Origin: Candidatus Omnitrophota bacterium
GTDB lineage: Bacteria; Omnitrophota; Gorgyraeia; Duberdicusellales; 4484-171
Direction: 5' to 3'
Length of the DNA stretch: 5,195 bases
NCBI GenBank assembly: GCA_014728785.1
Contig: WJKZ01000066.1
Span: forward strand, 1-5,195
The notes under the pieces are model-generated. The model made no database searches. It had not been told where the DNA came from and worked only from the letters and a program-made list of their open reading frames with translations. Below, one piece after another: positions 1-5,195 of this stretch; position 1 is the first letter of the stretch; every line of letters begins with the position of its first letter. A program made the translations under genes and the position numbers.

Positions 1-1241
1 AGCGTCCTCCCCACCCCTTCAATGGTGACTAAAGATTTAAAAAGCAGAAAAAAATCCGGAAGAAGCCGGATATGGTGTTTGTAAATTAATTTCATCAGCT
101 CTCGTAAAAAAACACCGAAATCAAAATCTTCCAAAGGCACCTCGTAATAAGTGTCAAGAAGCTCATCCAGTTCAACCGCCAATACGTTTCTGTCTACGTC
201 TTCAAGTGCCCCTAAATCCCGGAAAACTTCTATTATCCGGGCCGTGTCTCTTTCGGCAACCCCGGCCAGCACATCGGCTAATTTAAATTTAAGCTCCTCA
301 TCAATCCTTCCCACGATGCCTATATCCAGAAAGCAAATAGTCCCGTCGCTGAGTACAAAGATATTACCCGGATGAGGGTCACCGTGAAAAAAACCATCAA
401 TGAAAATCTGTTTTAATATACACTCCGCGCCTCTTGAAGCGATTTCTTTGCGGTTGATGCCCCGGGCATCAAGCTCATCTATGCGGTTTACCTTAACACC
501 CTCGACCAAGTCGGTTACAAGAACTCTTTGTGTAGTTAAGGCTTTGTAAACCCGCGGGAAATAAATCTTTTTGCTGTCTTTGAAATTTTTCCGGAAGCGT
601 AAAATATTATGGGATTCTTTTGTGAAATCAAGTTCTTTAAAAATATAGGAACGAAATCTTTCAAGTATCTCTTTAAGGCTAAATTGCTCCTCAATGCCCG
701 GATATCTTTCAGCTATAAAATCCACTACAGCTTTTATAATATCCAAGTCGCTTTTAACCAGGTCTTTTATGCCCGGTTTTTGAACCTTTACCACCACATT
801 TTCCTTCCTGTATCTTGCTCTATAAATCTGTGCCAGGGAAGCGGAAGCAATACACCGGGTGTTGAACTCCTCAAACTCTTCACCTATATCTTTTTTTAAT
901 TCACTGCTGAGTACCTTTTTTATTTTCTCAAATTCGACCGGCTTCACCTCGTCCTGAAGCTTTTCAAATTCCTTACACAAAGAGTAAGGTATGATATCCG
1001 GGCGCATGCTTAACATCTGACCGAGTTTTATGTAAGTAGGGCCTAACTCCTCTAAAACCATCCGCGCCCTGACCTCTAAGGTCAAACCAACAAGACCCGG
1101 ATCACTGCCCTTGCGGATCATCTTAAGGGGAAGGTTCAGCTTCTCCAGTAAATACCCGAAACCGTATCTGGATAGCACTGCCGCTATCTGCTTAAACCTG
1201 CGGATATTCCGGATATCTTTTTTAAGCCGGAACAAAATCAT
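1..1241 (-). CDS. ubiB: ABC1/AarF/UbiB-family atypical kinase, C-terminus cut by window edge
   Basis: UbiB-family proteins are membrane-associated kinase-like ATPases. They support quinone biosynthesis or lipid handling rather than phosphorylating proteins (family knowledge). I translated 413 codons from ATG at 1241 without a stop. Visible motifs are: the family-specific KxGQ motif at residues 72-75 (K-L-G-Q, after LGPTYI); the Ala-rich loop that replaces the P-loop, here ASAS at 132-135; the beta-3 lysine K152 in VVVKVQKPG; the ExD motif E203-L-D205; the catalytic loop HGDPHPGN at 286-293 with D288 and N293; and the metal-binding motif as D306-I-G instead of DFG. The protein ends at VTIEGVGRT, just before the usual 'LDP' segment. 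About 100-150 residues are therefore missing, including the usual C-terminal membrane helices. The gene is intact as far as seen. Its start overlaps the stop of the upstream phasin-like gene (ATGA) and it has only a weak ribosome site (AGAGCAGG), so it is probably translated by coupling. Whether the host makes ubiquinone or menaquinone cannot be told here, so the substrate pathway is open. Confidence 0.95.
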   Translation of the reverse strand, partial: MILFRLKKDIRNIRRFKQIAAVLSRYGFGYLLEKLNLPLKMIRKGSDPGLVGLTLEVRARMVLEELGPTYIKLGQMLSMRPDIIPYSLCKEFEKLQDEVKPVEFEKIKKVLSSELKKDIGEEFEEFNTRCIASASLAQIYRARYRKENVVVKVQKPGIKDLVKSDLDIIKAVVDFIAERYPGIEEQFSLKEILERFRSYIFKELDFTKESHNILRFRKNFKDSKKIYFPRVYKALTTQRVLVTDLVEGVKVNRIDELDARGINRKEIASRGAECILKQIFIDGFFHGDPHPGNIFVLSDGTICFLDIGIVGRIDEELKFKLADVLAGVAERDTARIIEVFRDLGALEDVDRNVLAVELDELLDTYYEVPLEDFDFGVFLRELMKLIYKHHIRLLPDFFLLFKSLVTIEGVGRT

Positions 1242-1525
1242 GCCTGCTCTTTGGTTTTTTCTATCTCTCTCTTAAGCTCCTCTATATCATCCTTAGTGGC
1301 AAGATTCAGCTTCTCCACCGTATCCCGGACTATCTGCGAAATCTTTTTATCAATCTCTTCTTTTTCCGCCTGACCGCGTTTAACCAGGTCGTCAATTAAG
1401 CTTTCTCCTTCATCCTCGGCAAGCTTGCCCTTTTTTATCAGTTCCTGTACTACTTCTTCTACTTTTTCTCTGGTCAAAACATACATACCTAAACCTAATC
1501 CCAAAGCCTTCTTCATCATATCCAT
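1238..1525 (-). CDS. Phasin-like small coiled-coil protein (COG3937/PhaF-like)
   Basis: This 95-residue protein resembles the small 'polyhydroxyalkanoate synthesis regulator phasin' group, whose members bind hydrophobic granule or membrane surfaces. Residues 5-18 form a short Gly/Leu-rich hydrophobic or amphipathic segment (ALGLGLGMYVL). Residues 20-50 are a charged helix. Residues 54-95 are a Lys/Glu-rich coiled coil ending in the family-typical pattern LATKDDIEELKREIEK. The start is well set: AAAGGAGGTG lies six bases upstream of ATG. The TGA stop overlaps the ATG of ubiB by four bases, so the two genes are coupled. I see no PHA synthase, depolymerase or thiolase in the window, so a storage-granule role is not supported. 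A scaffold or membrane partner of the UbiB kinase is an alternative (inference). The family call rests on length, layout and the C-terminal pattern only. Confidence 0.8.
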   Translation of the reverse strand: MDMMKKALGLGLGMYVLTREKVEEVVQELIKKGKLAEDEGESLIDDLVKRGQAEKEEIDKKISQIVRDTVEKLNLATKDDIEELKREIEKTKEQA

Positions 1526-1530
1526 TCCGG

Positions 1531-1540
1531 CACCTCCTTT
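1531..1540 (-). promoter_or_regulatory. Strong ribosome binding site of the phasin-like gene
   Basis: On the minus strand it reads AAAGGAGGTG, close to a perfect anti-16S match, six bases before ATG at 1525. It fixes the start. It also contrasts with the absent site of the radical SAM gene and the weak site of ubiB, so this cistron is likely the efficiently translated one of the pair. Confidence 0.85.
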
Positions 1541-1555
1541 TTTAAAGTCTTCTTT

Positions 1556-1584
1556 ATACTATACCACAATAATCACAATGTCGA
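1556..1584 (-). promoter_or_regulatory. Candidate sigma70 promoter for the phasin-ubiB operon
   Basis: In the 64-bp gap after the radical SAM stop, the minus strand has TCGACA at 1584-1579 (five of six to TTGACA). Two overlapping -10 choices follow. TATAGT (1563-1558) has a 15-bp spacer and an upstream TGG that makes an extended -10 box. TAGTAT (1561-1556) has a 17-bp spacer but matches only four of six. Transcription would start near 1550, just before the ribosome site. I see no terminator hairpin between the radical SAM stop and this site, so read-through from upstream remains possible. Confidence 0.5.
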
Positions 1585-1589
1585 AAAAA

Positions 1590-2945
1590 TTATACATTAC
1601 CCCCTTTTCTGAACCTTAAACCCGCAACCATCCTTAAACCTGCTGTCAGGCATCTGAAAGGATGCTTAAAGCTCCTTATGATTTTAAAAATACTCTTAAT
1701 CCTGCCCGGAGAAAAATAAAATAAAAGGTAAGCCCTTACCATCTCTCTTCTCACTGTCGGCCGGGAGAGACATTCTTCTGAAGGAAAAACTTCCTCCCTG
1801 ATTCCGGCAGGCATTCCCAGACTGCCGTTAAAAAAAGTGACCGAATCGAATTTCATACCCCTCGCCGTGCGGGATATCTTTCTTATATCTTTTTTATCTT
1901 CCCCCGGATACCCCATACCGAATACCCCTTCGCTGATAATACCTTCTCCTGCGGTATGGCTTATTATCTCTTTTGCCTTGTTCACGTCAAAACGCTCATT
2001 AAGCTTGTTTTGAGTTTTTTCTAAAACCGGGCCGATACCGTATATTACGGAAGTCGTACCTGCCTTCTTCAGTTTATGAATAAACTCTTTACTCATAAGC
2101 TGGGTCATAAGTCCGCTTCCGAAAACTATATCCAGCTTAATATTTTCGGCGGCGATGGCATCGAGTACCTCAAAGGCTCTTTCAGTGTTGAAAGAAAAGT
2201 TATCATCAACTATATCAATGCCTTCTATGCGGTACTTACCCAGGTATATCTTAAGCTCCTGCAGGATATTCTCGATACTGCGATACCGCAGATTTTTACC
2301 GAAAGCCGAGGCACAAAACCTGCAATTTAAAGGGCATCCTCTGCTTGTAAGAAAAGGCATAATGCGTTTACCCCGGTAGCGGTAAAAATTAAAATTATTT
2401 TTTGAGTAACCCAGGTAACTTTCTATATCAAACAGCTCCCAGGCCGGAAACTTTATTTCATCGATATTTGCTATATATTCCGCGGGATAGTTAAGAGTGA
2501 AGGCTGCATCCTGTCTCAAGGCAACACCATTTAAGGAAGATACATCTTCCCCTTTGACTATGTCTTCAATTAATCTCTTCAGTACAGACTCTCCTTCTCC
2601 AATTACGGCAAAGTCCACATTTTTATCGCCCAAAACGCGGCGGGCAGAAACCGTAGCATAAGGCCCTCCGATTATCACCTTGCAGCCGGGGTTAAAACTT
2701 TTAACCACCCCGGCTATTTCATGAGAAGCAACAGCTGAAATATGCCAGGAAGTTATGCCCACAAAATCAGGCCTGAACTTAAAAATCTCCTCTTTTACCT
2801 CCGGCGAACCTGACCTGCTCAGCAAAGCGTCAATAACTTTAACTTCATAACTATCTTTCAGCGAAGCGGCTAGATAAGCGAGGCCGAGAGGAGGTATCAT
2901 TTGCTTTAAAACAGAATTGGGACGTATTAATAATACTTTTGCCAT
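1590..2945 (-). CDS. B12-binding-domain radical SAM protein, substrate unknown
   Basis: This 451-residue protein has the usual layout of the cobalamin-dependent class B radical SAM superfamily. A Rossmann-like B12-binding-type domain spans about residues 1-165, with VLLIRPN at 4-10, PPLGLAYLAA at 18-27, VGITSW at 62-67, IIGGPYAT at 91-98 and VDFAVIGEGE at 110-119. The radical SAM core covers about 195-380. Its Fe-S cluster motif is C204-x3-C208-x2-C211 in RGCPLNCRFC, followed by DDNFSFN at 247-253 and GMGYPGEDKKDI at 343-354. A basic amphipathic tail spans 400-450. The DxHxxG cobalamin-ligand motif is absent, as in many relatives. The 'GIES' motif of the core reads GIGP at 303-306. The start is fixed because TAA lies in frame directly before ATG, but there is no Shine-Dalgarno sequence. 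Relatives include methyltransferases and cyclases such as HpnR- and BchE-type enzymes. Neighbours give no substrate clue, and the gene looks like its own transcription unit. Confidence 0.9.
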   Translation of the reverse strand: MAKVLLIRPNSVLKQMIPPLGLAYLAASLKDSYEVKVIDALLSRSGSPEVKEEIFKFRPDFVGITSWHISAVASHEIAGVVKSFNPGCKVIIGGPYATVSARRVLGDKNVDFAVIGEGESVLKRLIEDIVKGEDVSSLNGVALRQDAAFTLNYPAEYIANIDEIKFPAWELFDIESYLGYSKNNFNFYRYRGKRIMPFLTSRGCPLNCRFCASAFGKNLRYRSIENILQELKIYLGKYRIEGIDIVDDNFSFNTERAFEVLDAIAAENIKLDIVFGSGLMTQLMSKEFIHKLKKAGTTSVIYGIGPVLEKTQNKLNERFDVNKAKEIISHTAGEGIISEGVFGMGYPGEDKKDIRKISRTARGMKFDSVTFFNGSLGMPAGIREEVFPSEECLSRPTVRREMVRAYLLFYFSPGRIKSIFKIIRSFKHPFRCLTAGLRMVAGLRFRKGGNV

Positions 2946-2976
2946 TTAAGAAAAATGAAATAAAAGAATTACAGGT

Positions 2977-3000
2977 TACGGCCGTTCCTGCCGTATTATA
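2977..3000 (-). promoter_or_regulatory. Candidate -10 box and overlapping hairpin before the radical SAM gene
   Basis: The minus strand has a perfect TATAAT at 3000-2995, about 50 bases before the radical SAM ATG. No convincing -35 box is found at 16-19 bp. Abutting it is an inverted repeat, TACGGC (2977-2982) and GCCGTA (2990-2995), with a 7-base loop. Inside the 5' arm lies the perfect 8-bp palindrome ACGGCCGT (2978-2985). A transcript from this -10 would begin inside the repeat. The arrangement suits an activator or repressor site, but an AT-rich gap can give a TATAAT by chance. Confidence 0.35.
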
Positions 3001-3046
3001 AAAATACACCTATGTTGTGCATAAAGCAAAAGGTAACTCCGGCAGG
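2987..3046. repeat. Distant inverted repeat in the hydrolase-radical SAM gap
   Basis: CCTGCCG at 2987-2993 is matched by its exact complement CGGCAGG at 3040-3046, with 46 bases between them. The right-hand partner shares bases with the small hairpin at 2977-2995, so the two pairings exclude each other. There is no run of T after either arm in the minus-strand sense, so a simple intrinsic terminator is not supported. The rest of the 152-bp gap is AT-rich and shows no reading frame. Confidence 0.4.
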
Positions 3047-3097
3047 TTTTATCTTAATAATAAACGTATATCCAATAATGTAATATTTTCAGAAAAT

Positions 3098-3826
3098 TCA
3101 GCCTAACCAGCTTTCAATAACATTGCAAAAATCTTCCGGGCATGCCTTTAGCAGATATTCTGCATGAGGACCGTCTTTTATTATTACAAGCTTCTTTTTA
3201 GAGGCGGTTTTCTCATATAAGGCATGGGAATGCCATTTGTCCACTACCCAATCTTTATCTCCGTGAATATAAAGTACAGGACATTTGATGTCCCCTACAT
3301 TGTCTATCGGTTTGGATTTGGCCAACCAAAAGGGCCCGGGTCTTACACCCTTACCAAACCTTCCTTCCTTTGTGAATAGACTGTAAGCGATATCATTTTC
3401 CCAATCAAGCTTCCACAACTTATAATCTATCTTTGAACAATCACAGGGCGCGCTAACGCATATAAAAGAATCACAAAAAGCTTCTCCCTCTGCCAAAACA
3501 TTAATGGTAATGCTCCCCCCCATAGAAAACGCAATAATTGAAATTTTACAGTAGTAATTTTTGAGGTGATTAAGAACTGTGATTAAATCTTCTCCCTCCC
3601 GGGCACCCCAGGTAAACAATCCTGAGCTTTTACCGTGACCCCTTAAATCGAATATAAACACATCGTAACGTTTGGATAAACGGGTGCATAGCTGTGAAAG
3701 AAGGAGTGAATCCTTGCTGTTATAAAAGCCGTGAACAACTACTATTACTCTGTCATGACTGTTATTGTAATGTCTGTATGAGATTTTTCCCTTTATCCTG
3801 CTTTTGAGAAAACCTTTATCGACCAT
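3098..3826 (-). CDS. Alpha/beta hydrolase, probable serine esterase or lipase-like
   Basis: This 242-residue protein has the complete alpha/beta-hydrolase landmarks. The oxyanion-hole motif VVVHGF is at 29-34 and FDLRGHGKS at 59-67. The nucleophile elbow is A99-F-S101-M-G-G, with alanine in place of the first glycine of GxSxG. A cap region spans about 130-175 (YKLWKLDW, PGPFWLAK). The acid is in HGDKDW at 188-193 (D190 or D192) and the catalytic histidine is H221 in DGPHAEYL. There is no signal peptide, and nine cysteines suggest a reducing cytoplasm. The size and motifs fit small esterases, monoacylglycerol-lipase-like enzymes and acyl-peptide-type hydrolases, and the substrate cannot be named. 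It lies 47 bp after the two-helix membrane protein gene, with no promoter seen between, so co-transcription is likely. The ribosome site is weak (TAGGTAG, about five bases before ATG). Confidence 0.9.
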   Translation of the reverse strand: MVDKGFLKSRIKGKISYRHYNNSHDRVIVVVHGFYNSKDSLLLSQLCTRLSKRYDVFIFDLRGHGKSSGLFTWGAREGEDLITVLNHLKNYYCKISIIAFSMGGSITINVLAEGEAFCDSFICVSAPCDCSKIDYKLWKLDWENDIAYSLFTKEGRFGKGVRPGPFWLAKSKPIDNVGDIKCPVLYIHGDKDWVVDKWHSHALYEKTASKKKLVIIKDGPHAEYLLKACPEDFCNVIESWLG

Positions 3827-3873
3827 GAACTACCTAAGGGGTATTCTGGAGATAGAAAGAGTTGTCTTTATAT

Positions 3874-4287
3874 TTACTCATTGGTCTTTTTTTTCAAAAA
3901 GAACTTTAAATTAAGTCCTGCGATCAACAGAGCTATGCCGAAACCGGCCCCGAATGCGCTCCATAGCGCTTTTTGAAGCATAGAAACTTTCCGGTTGCAC
4001 CAGTTATTAAGCCTTACACCGACATCTTCTGCAACCACTCGGTACGTCTTGCCTTCATTGTCTTTTGCAAACAAACCTTCCTCCAGATGACGGGAAAGAG
4101 GTTTTCCGCTTATAAAAATCCTGAACTCATTTTCGGTATCATCCAGTGACAGCATCATTGTCTTGGGAGTCCACCATATATTTTTAGCCCCTTTATAAAC
4201 CTGGATTAAATCACTGATAAGGTGAGAAGCAAATATGGCCGTAATAATTATACCTGCCAGAAGAAAGCCTCTTGCCCTGTCTTTCAT
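3874..4287 (-). CDS. Unrecognised protein with two membrane helices
   Basis: I do not recognise this 137-residue protein. It has one hydrophobic helix at about 8-28 (LLAGIIITAIFASHLI) after a basic N-terminus (KDRAR). A soluble segment follows at about 30-105, then a second helix at about 107-128 (ALWSAFGAGFGIALLIAGL), ending in KFFLKKKTNE. The positive-inside rule puts both ends in the cytoplasm and the roughly 75-residue loop outside. The loop begins IWWTPKTM and continues with alternating hydrophobic residues (FRIFISGKPL, YRVVAEDVGVRLNNW), as expected for a small beta-rich domain. It is real: it has AAGGAGG six bases upstream and a good promoter behind that. The first helix could be mistaken for a signal peptide, but no clear cleavage site follows it. 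A link to the hydrolase next door is inferred from spacing only. Confidence 0.8.
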   Translation of the reverse strand: MKDRARGFLLAGIIITAIFASHLISDLIQVYKGAKNIWWTPKTMMLSLDDTENEFRIFISGKPLSRHLEEGLFAKDNEGKTYRVVAEDVGVRLNNWCNRKVSMLQKALWSAFGAGFGIALLIAGLNLKFFLKKKTNE

Positions 4288-4293
4288 AATAAA

Positions 4294-4300
4294 CCTCCTT
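4294..4300 (-). promoter_or_regulatory. Strong ribosome binding site of the two-helix membrane protein
   Basis: AAGGAGG on the minus strand lies six bases before ATG at 4287. It confirms the start and shows that this host uses classical Shine-Dalgarno initiation for some genes. Confidence 0.85.
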
Positions 4301-4344
4301 TTTTATACCGGTTTCTTTCAAAAAGAGAGATTAACTCTATCGAA

Positions 4345-4373
4345 ATAATATATCGGAATAAGGAGAAGGTCAA
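4345..4373 (-). promoter_or_regulatory. Sigma70-type promoter for the membrane protein-hydrolase unit
   Basis: The minus strand reads TTGACC (4373-4368, five of six to consensus), exactly 17 bp of spacer, then TATTAT (4350-4345, five of six). Transcription would start near 4338, giving a leader of about 50 bases with the AAGGAGG site near its end. It lies between the glycosylase stop and the membrane protein start. This is the best promoter match in the window. Confidence 0.65.
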
Positions 4374-4416
4374 GGTTAAAAAGGGAAAAGCGGCAATTTG
4401 CGATGGAAGTTTAATT

Positions 4417-4998
4417 TTATTTCGGTATATTCTTTAACTGCCGGAAGTCTCTGGCCAGAATAGATTTTTTGTTGATATCATAGGTAACTACAGCCGGATG
4501 AAATAAAGGCATTATTCGCACCTTTCCGTAAGAAAAATCTGTTATAAAAATTTTTCCGTGTATCTTTGTTATACCCTGGATTTTGGCCGCCAGTCCGAAC
4601 TTTTTCATAATATAAGCTGTTGCGAAATTGCCTAAACAGCAAAGAACAGCCGGCTTTATATAATTTATCTGGTAATTAAGATAAGGAGTACAGGTTTTAA
4701 TTTCAGAACTTTGCGGGTTGCGGTTTTTAGGAGGGCGGCATTTCAGTATATTCCCTATAAAGACTTCTTCCCGCTTTAGCCCGGCAAGAGGTAATAATTC
4801 ATCCAGTACACTTCCTGCTCTTCCGCAAAAAGGAATACCTTTTTCATCTTCACTTGCTCCGGGCGCTTCTCCGATAAACATAACTCTTGCAGAAAGAAAG
4901 CCTTCTCCGGGGACGGCATTGAGGCGCATGCTGCCCAGAGGACACTTCCTGCAACTCCTAATCTTTTCATTAAGTTTTTTAATCTCTTCCGGCACCAC
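4417..4998 (-). CDS. udg: Family 4 (UDGa-type) 4Fe-4S uracil-DNA glycosylase
   Basis: It removes uracil from DNA, arising from cytosine deamination or misincorporation, as the first step of base excision repair. The 193 residues match the normal length of the family. Four Fe-S ligands are visible with the family spacing: C16-x2-C19, then C87 and C103. Motif 1 is GEAPGASED at 43-51, followed by GIPFCGRAG at 54-62. The segment GNILKCRPPKNRNP at 82-95 is typical of family 4. Motif 2 is HPA at 167-169 (PLFHPAVV). All key residues are present. The usual 'PFVGRAG' has cysteine (C58) in place of valine. The first codon is GTG at 4998, immediately followed by a second GTG at 4995. GAGG lies 4 bases before the first and 7 before the second, so the second may be the true start and the protein one residue shorter. 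No terminator hairpin is visible after its stop. Confidence 0.95.
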   Translation of the reverse strand: MVPEEIKKLNEKIRSCRKCPLGSMRLNAVPGEGFLSARVMFIGEAPGASEDEKGIPFCGRAGSVLDELLPLAGLKREEVFIGNILKCRPPKNRNPQSSEIKTCTPYLNYQINYIKPAVLCCLGNFATAYIMKKFGLAAKIQGITKIHGKIFITDFSYGKVRIMPLFHPAVVTYDINKKSILARDFRQLKNIPK

Positions 4999-5000
4999 TT

Positions 5001-5006
5001 TTCCTC
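5001..5006 (-). promoter_or_regulatory. Ribosome binding site that decides between two GTG starts
   Basis: GAGGAA on the minus strand precedes the tandem GTG-GTG of the glycosylase gene. The spacing from GAGG is 4 bases to the first GTG and 7 to the second. The usual optimum favours the second, although databases would likely report the first. Confidence 0.55.
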
Positions 5007-5013
5007 GGCATAG

Positions 5014-5048
5014 GCTTCAGGCTTCAAGCTTCAGGCTGCAAGCCGCAA
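5014..5048. repeat. Degenerate heptanucleotide tandem array A (GCTTCAR)
   Basis: Five consecutive 7-base units are seen: GCTTCAG, GCTTCAA, GCTTCAG, GCTGCAA, GCCGCAA. The first three differ only in the last base and the last two drift at positions 3-4. The array ends 15 bases before the glycosylase start and so would lie in its leader. Such short heptamer arrays resemble the STRR elements of cyanobacteria and similar intergenic repeats in other genomes (family knowledge). The units contain a small hairpin (GGCT, GCA, AGCC at 5034-5044). Confidence 0.8.
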
Positions 5049-5099
5049 ACAAATAAACCGAAACTGGACTTAACCCAAATAAGCCATCAGTTATGAACC

Positions 5100-5128
5100 A
5101 TTATCATCCCTCGCCTGTCCTCTGTCTT
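5100..5128 (-). promoter_or_regulatory. Weak promoter candidate for the glycosylase gene
   Basis: AAGACA (5128-5123, four of six) is followed by 17 bp and GATAAT (5105-5100, five of six) on the minus strand. The -35 half lies inside heptamer array B. The predicted leader would be about 95 bases and include array A. The gene could equally be read from an upstream promoter outside the window. Confidence 0.3.
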
Positions 5129-5156
5129 CTGACATCTGACATCTGTCAACTGTCTC
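5115..5156. repeat. Degenerate heptanucleotide tandem array B (CTGWCWY)
   Basis: Six consecutive 7-base units are seen: CTGTCCT, CTGTCTT, CTGACAT, CTGACAT, CTGTCAA, CTGTCTC. CTG and the C at position 5 are invariant. Degenerate remnants may continue on both sides. The unit sequence differs from array A but the period is the same. The two arrays are 66 bp apart and not in the same register. The stretch between them shows no gene. Confidence 0.85.
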
Positions 5157-5195
5157 CCTCATCAAAACGTTATATACCTGCTTGCTTTTCTGAAT

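Noticed and set aside
151..899. Open frames on the plus strand at 151-375 and 609-899
   Set aside because: They lie entirely opposite the UbiB gene, which carries all family motifs. Their translations are Ser-rich or low-complexity and show no domain.
1425..2379. Plus-strand open frames at 1425-1619, 2076-2330 and 2155-2379
   Set aside because: They are antisense to the phasin-like and radical SAM genes, with no ribosome site or recognisable motif.
2977..2995. Intrinsic terminator
   Set aside because: The stem is only six pairs and no T-run follows on the minus strand; on the plus strand only a broken AT stretch follows and there is no gene to end.
3085..3097. 13-base palindrome of ATTTTC, A, GAAAAT after the hydrolase stop
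   Set aside because: The single-base loop cannot form an RNA hairpin of useful strength, the bases are nearly all A/T, and no T-run follows.
4302..4307. TATAAA as a -10 box directly before the membrane protein gene
   Set aside because: It touches the ribosome site, leaves no room for a normal leader and has no -35 box; the 4345-4373 promoter is far better.
4222..4437. Plus-strand 71-codon frame across the promoter gap
   Set aside because: It overlaps two real genes and a good minus-strand promoter, and its translation shows no domain.
4718..5056. Open frames at 4718-5056 (plus) and 4776-5027 (minus)
   Set aside because: Both overlap the glycosylase in other frames and run into heptamer array A.
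5014..5156. CRISPR-like array
   Set aside because: The units are 7 bases, contiguous and degenerate, with no spacers and no cas genes.
5091..5195. A minus-strand frame open from the window edge through array B to TAA at 5091 (34 codons)
   Set aside because: It could be the C-terminus of an upstream gene, but the repeat makes up much of it. Another minus frame ends at TGA 5162-5164, just outside the array, and fits a gene end equally well. Flanking sequence is needed to choose.

Overview
All six supported genes lie on the minus strand. In transcription order (right to left) they are: a family 4 uracil-DNA glycosylase, an unrecognised two-helix membrane protein, an alpha/beta hydrolase, a radical SAM protein with a B12-binding-like N-terminal domain, a phasin-like coiled-coil protein, and an ABC1/UbiB-type atypical kinase cut by the left window edge. 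No RNA gene, insertion sequence or CRISPR array is visible.

The organism looks bacterial. There are strong AAGGAGG-type ribosome sites before two genes and sigma70-like promoter boxes. The base composition is moderately AT-rich, roughly 40% GC by eye. A radical SAM enzyme, an Fe-S glycosylase and many cysteines in cytoplasmic proteins fit an anaerobe or microaerophile. The heptanucleotide tandem repeats and gene set recall uncultured or anaerobic lineages such as Omnitrophota, Nitrospirota or Desulfobacterota, but this is a guess and the sequence does not fix the phylum.

Layout: 4999-5195 is an intergenic or gene-end stretch with two different arrays of degenerate 7-base repeats (5014-5048 and 5115-5156). 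The glycosylase (4417-4998) follows, with a GTG start. The 129-bp gap 4288-4416 holds the best promoter in the window (TTGACC, 17 bp, TATTAT), which should drive the membrane protein (3874-4287) and probably the hydrolase 47 bp further on. The 152-bp gap 2946-3097 holds inverted repeats and a perfect TATAAT before the radical SAM gene (1590-2945). That gene has no Shine-Dalgarno sequence, but its start is fixed by an in-frame stop directly upstream. A 64-bp gap with another promoter candidate precedes the phasin-like gene (1238-1525). This gene overlaps ubiB by four bases (ATGA), so the two are a translationally coupled pair.

Functionally the window is a string of small transcription units rather than one pathway: DNA repair; an envelope protein plus hydrolase pair of unknown role; a cobalamin-type radical SAM enzyme of unknown substrate; and a UbiB kinase with a small coiled-coil partner, probably acting at the membrane on isoprenoid-quinone or lipid metabolism. 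No clearly new system is evident. The most unusual items are the heptamer arrays, the phasin-UbiB coupling and the orphan membrane protein.
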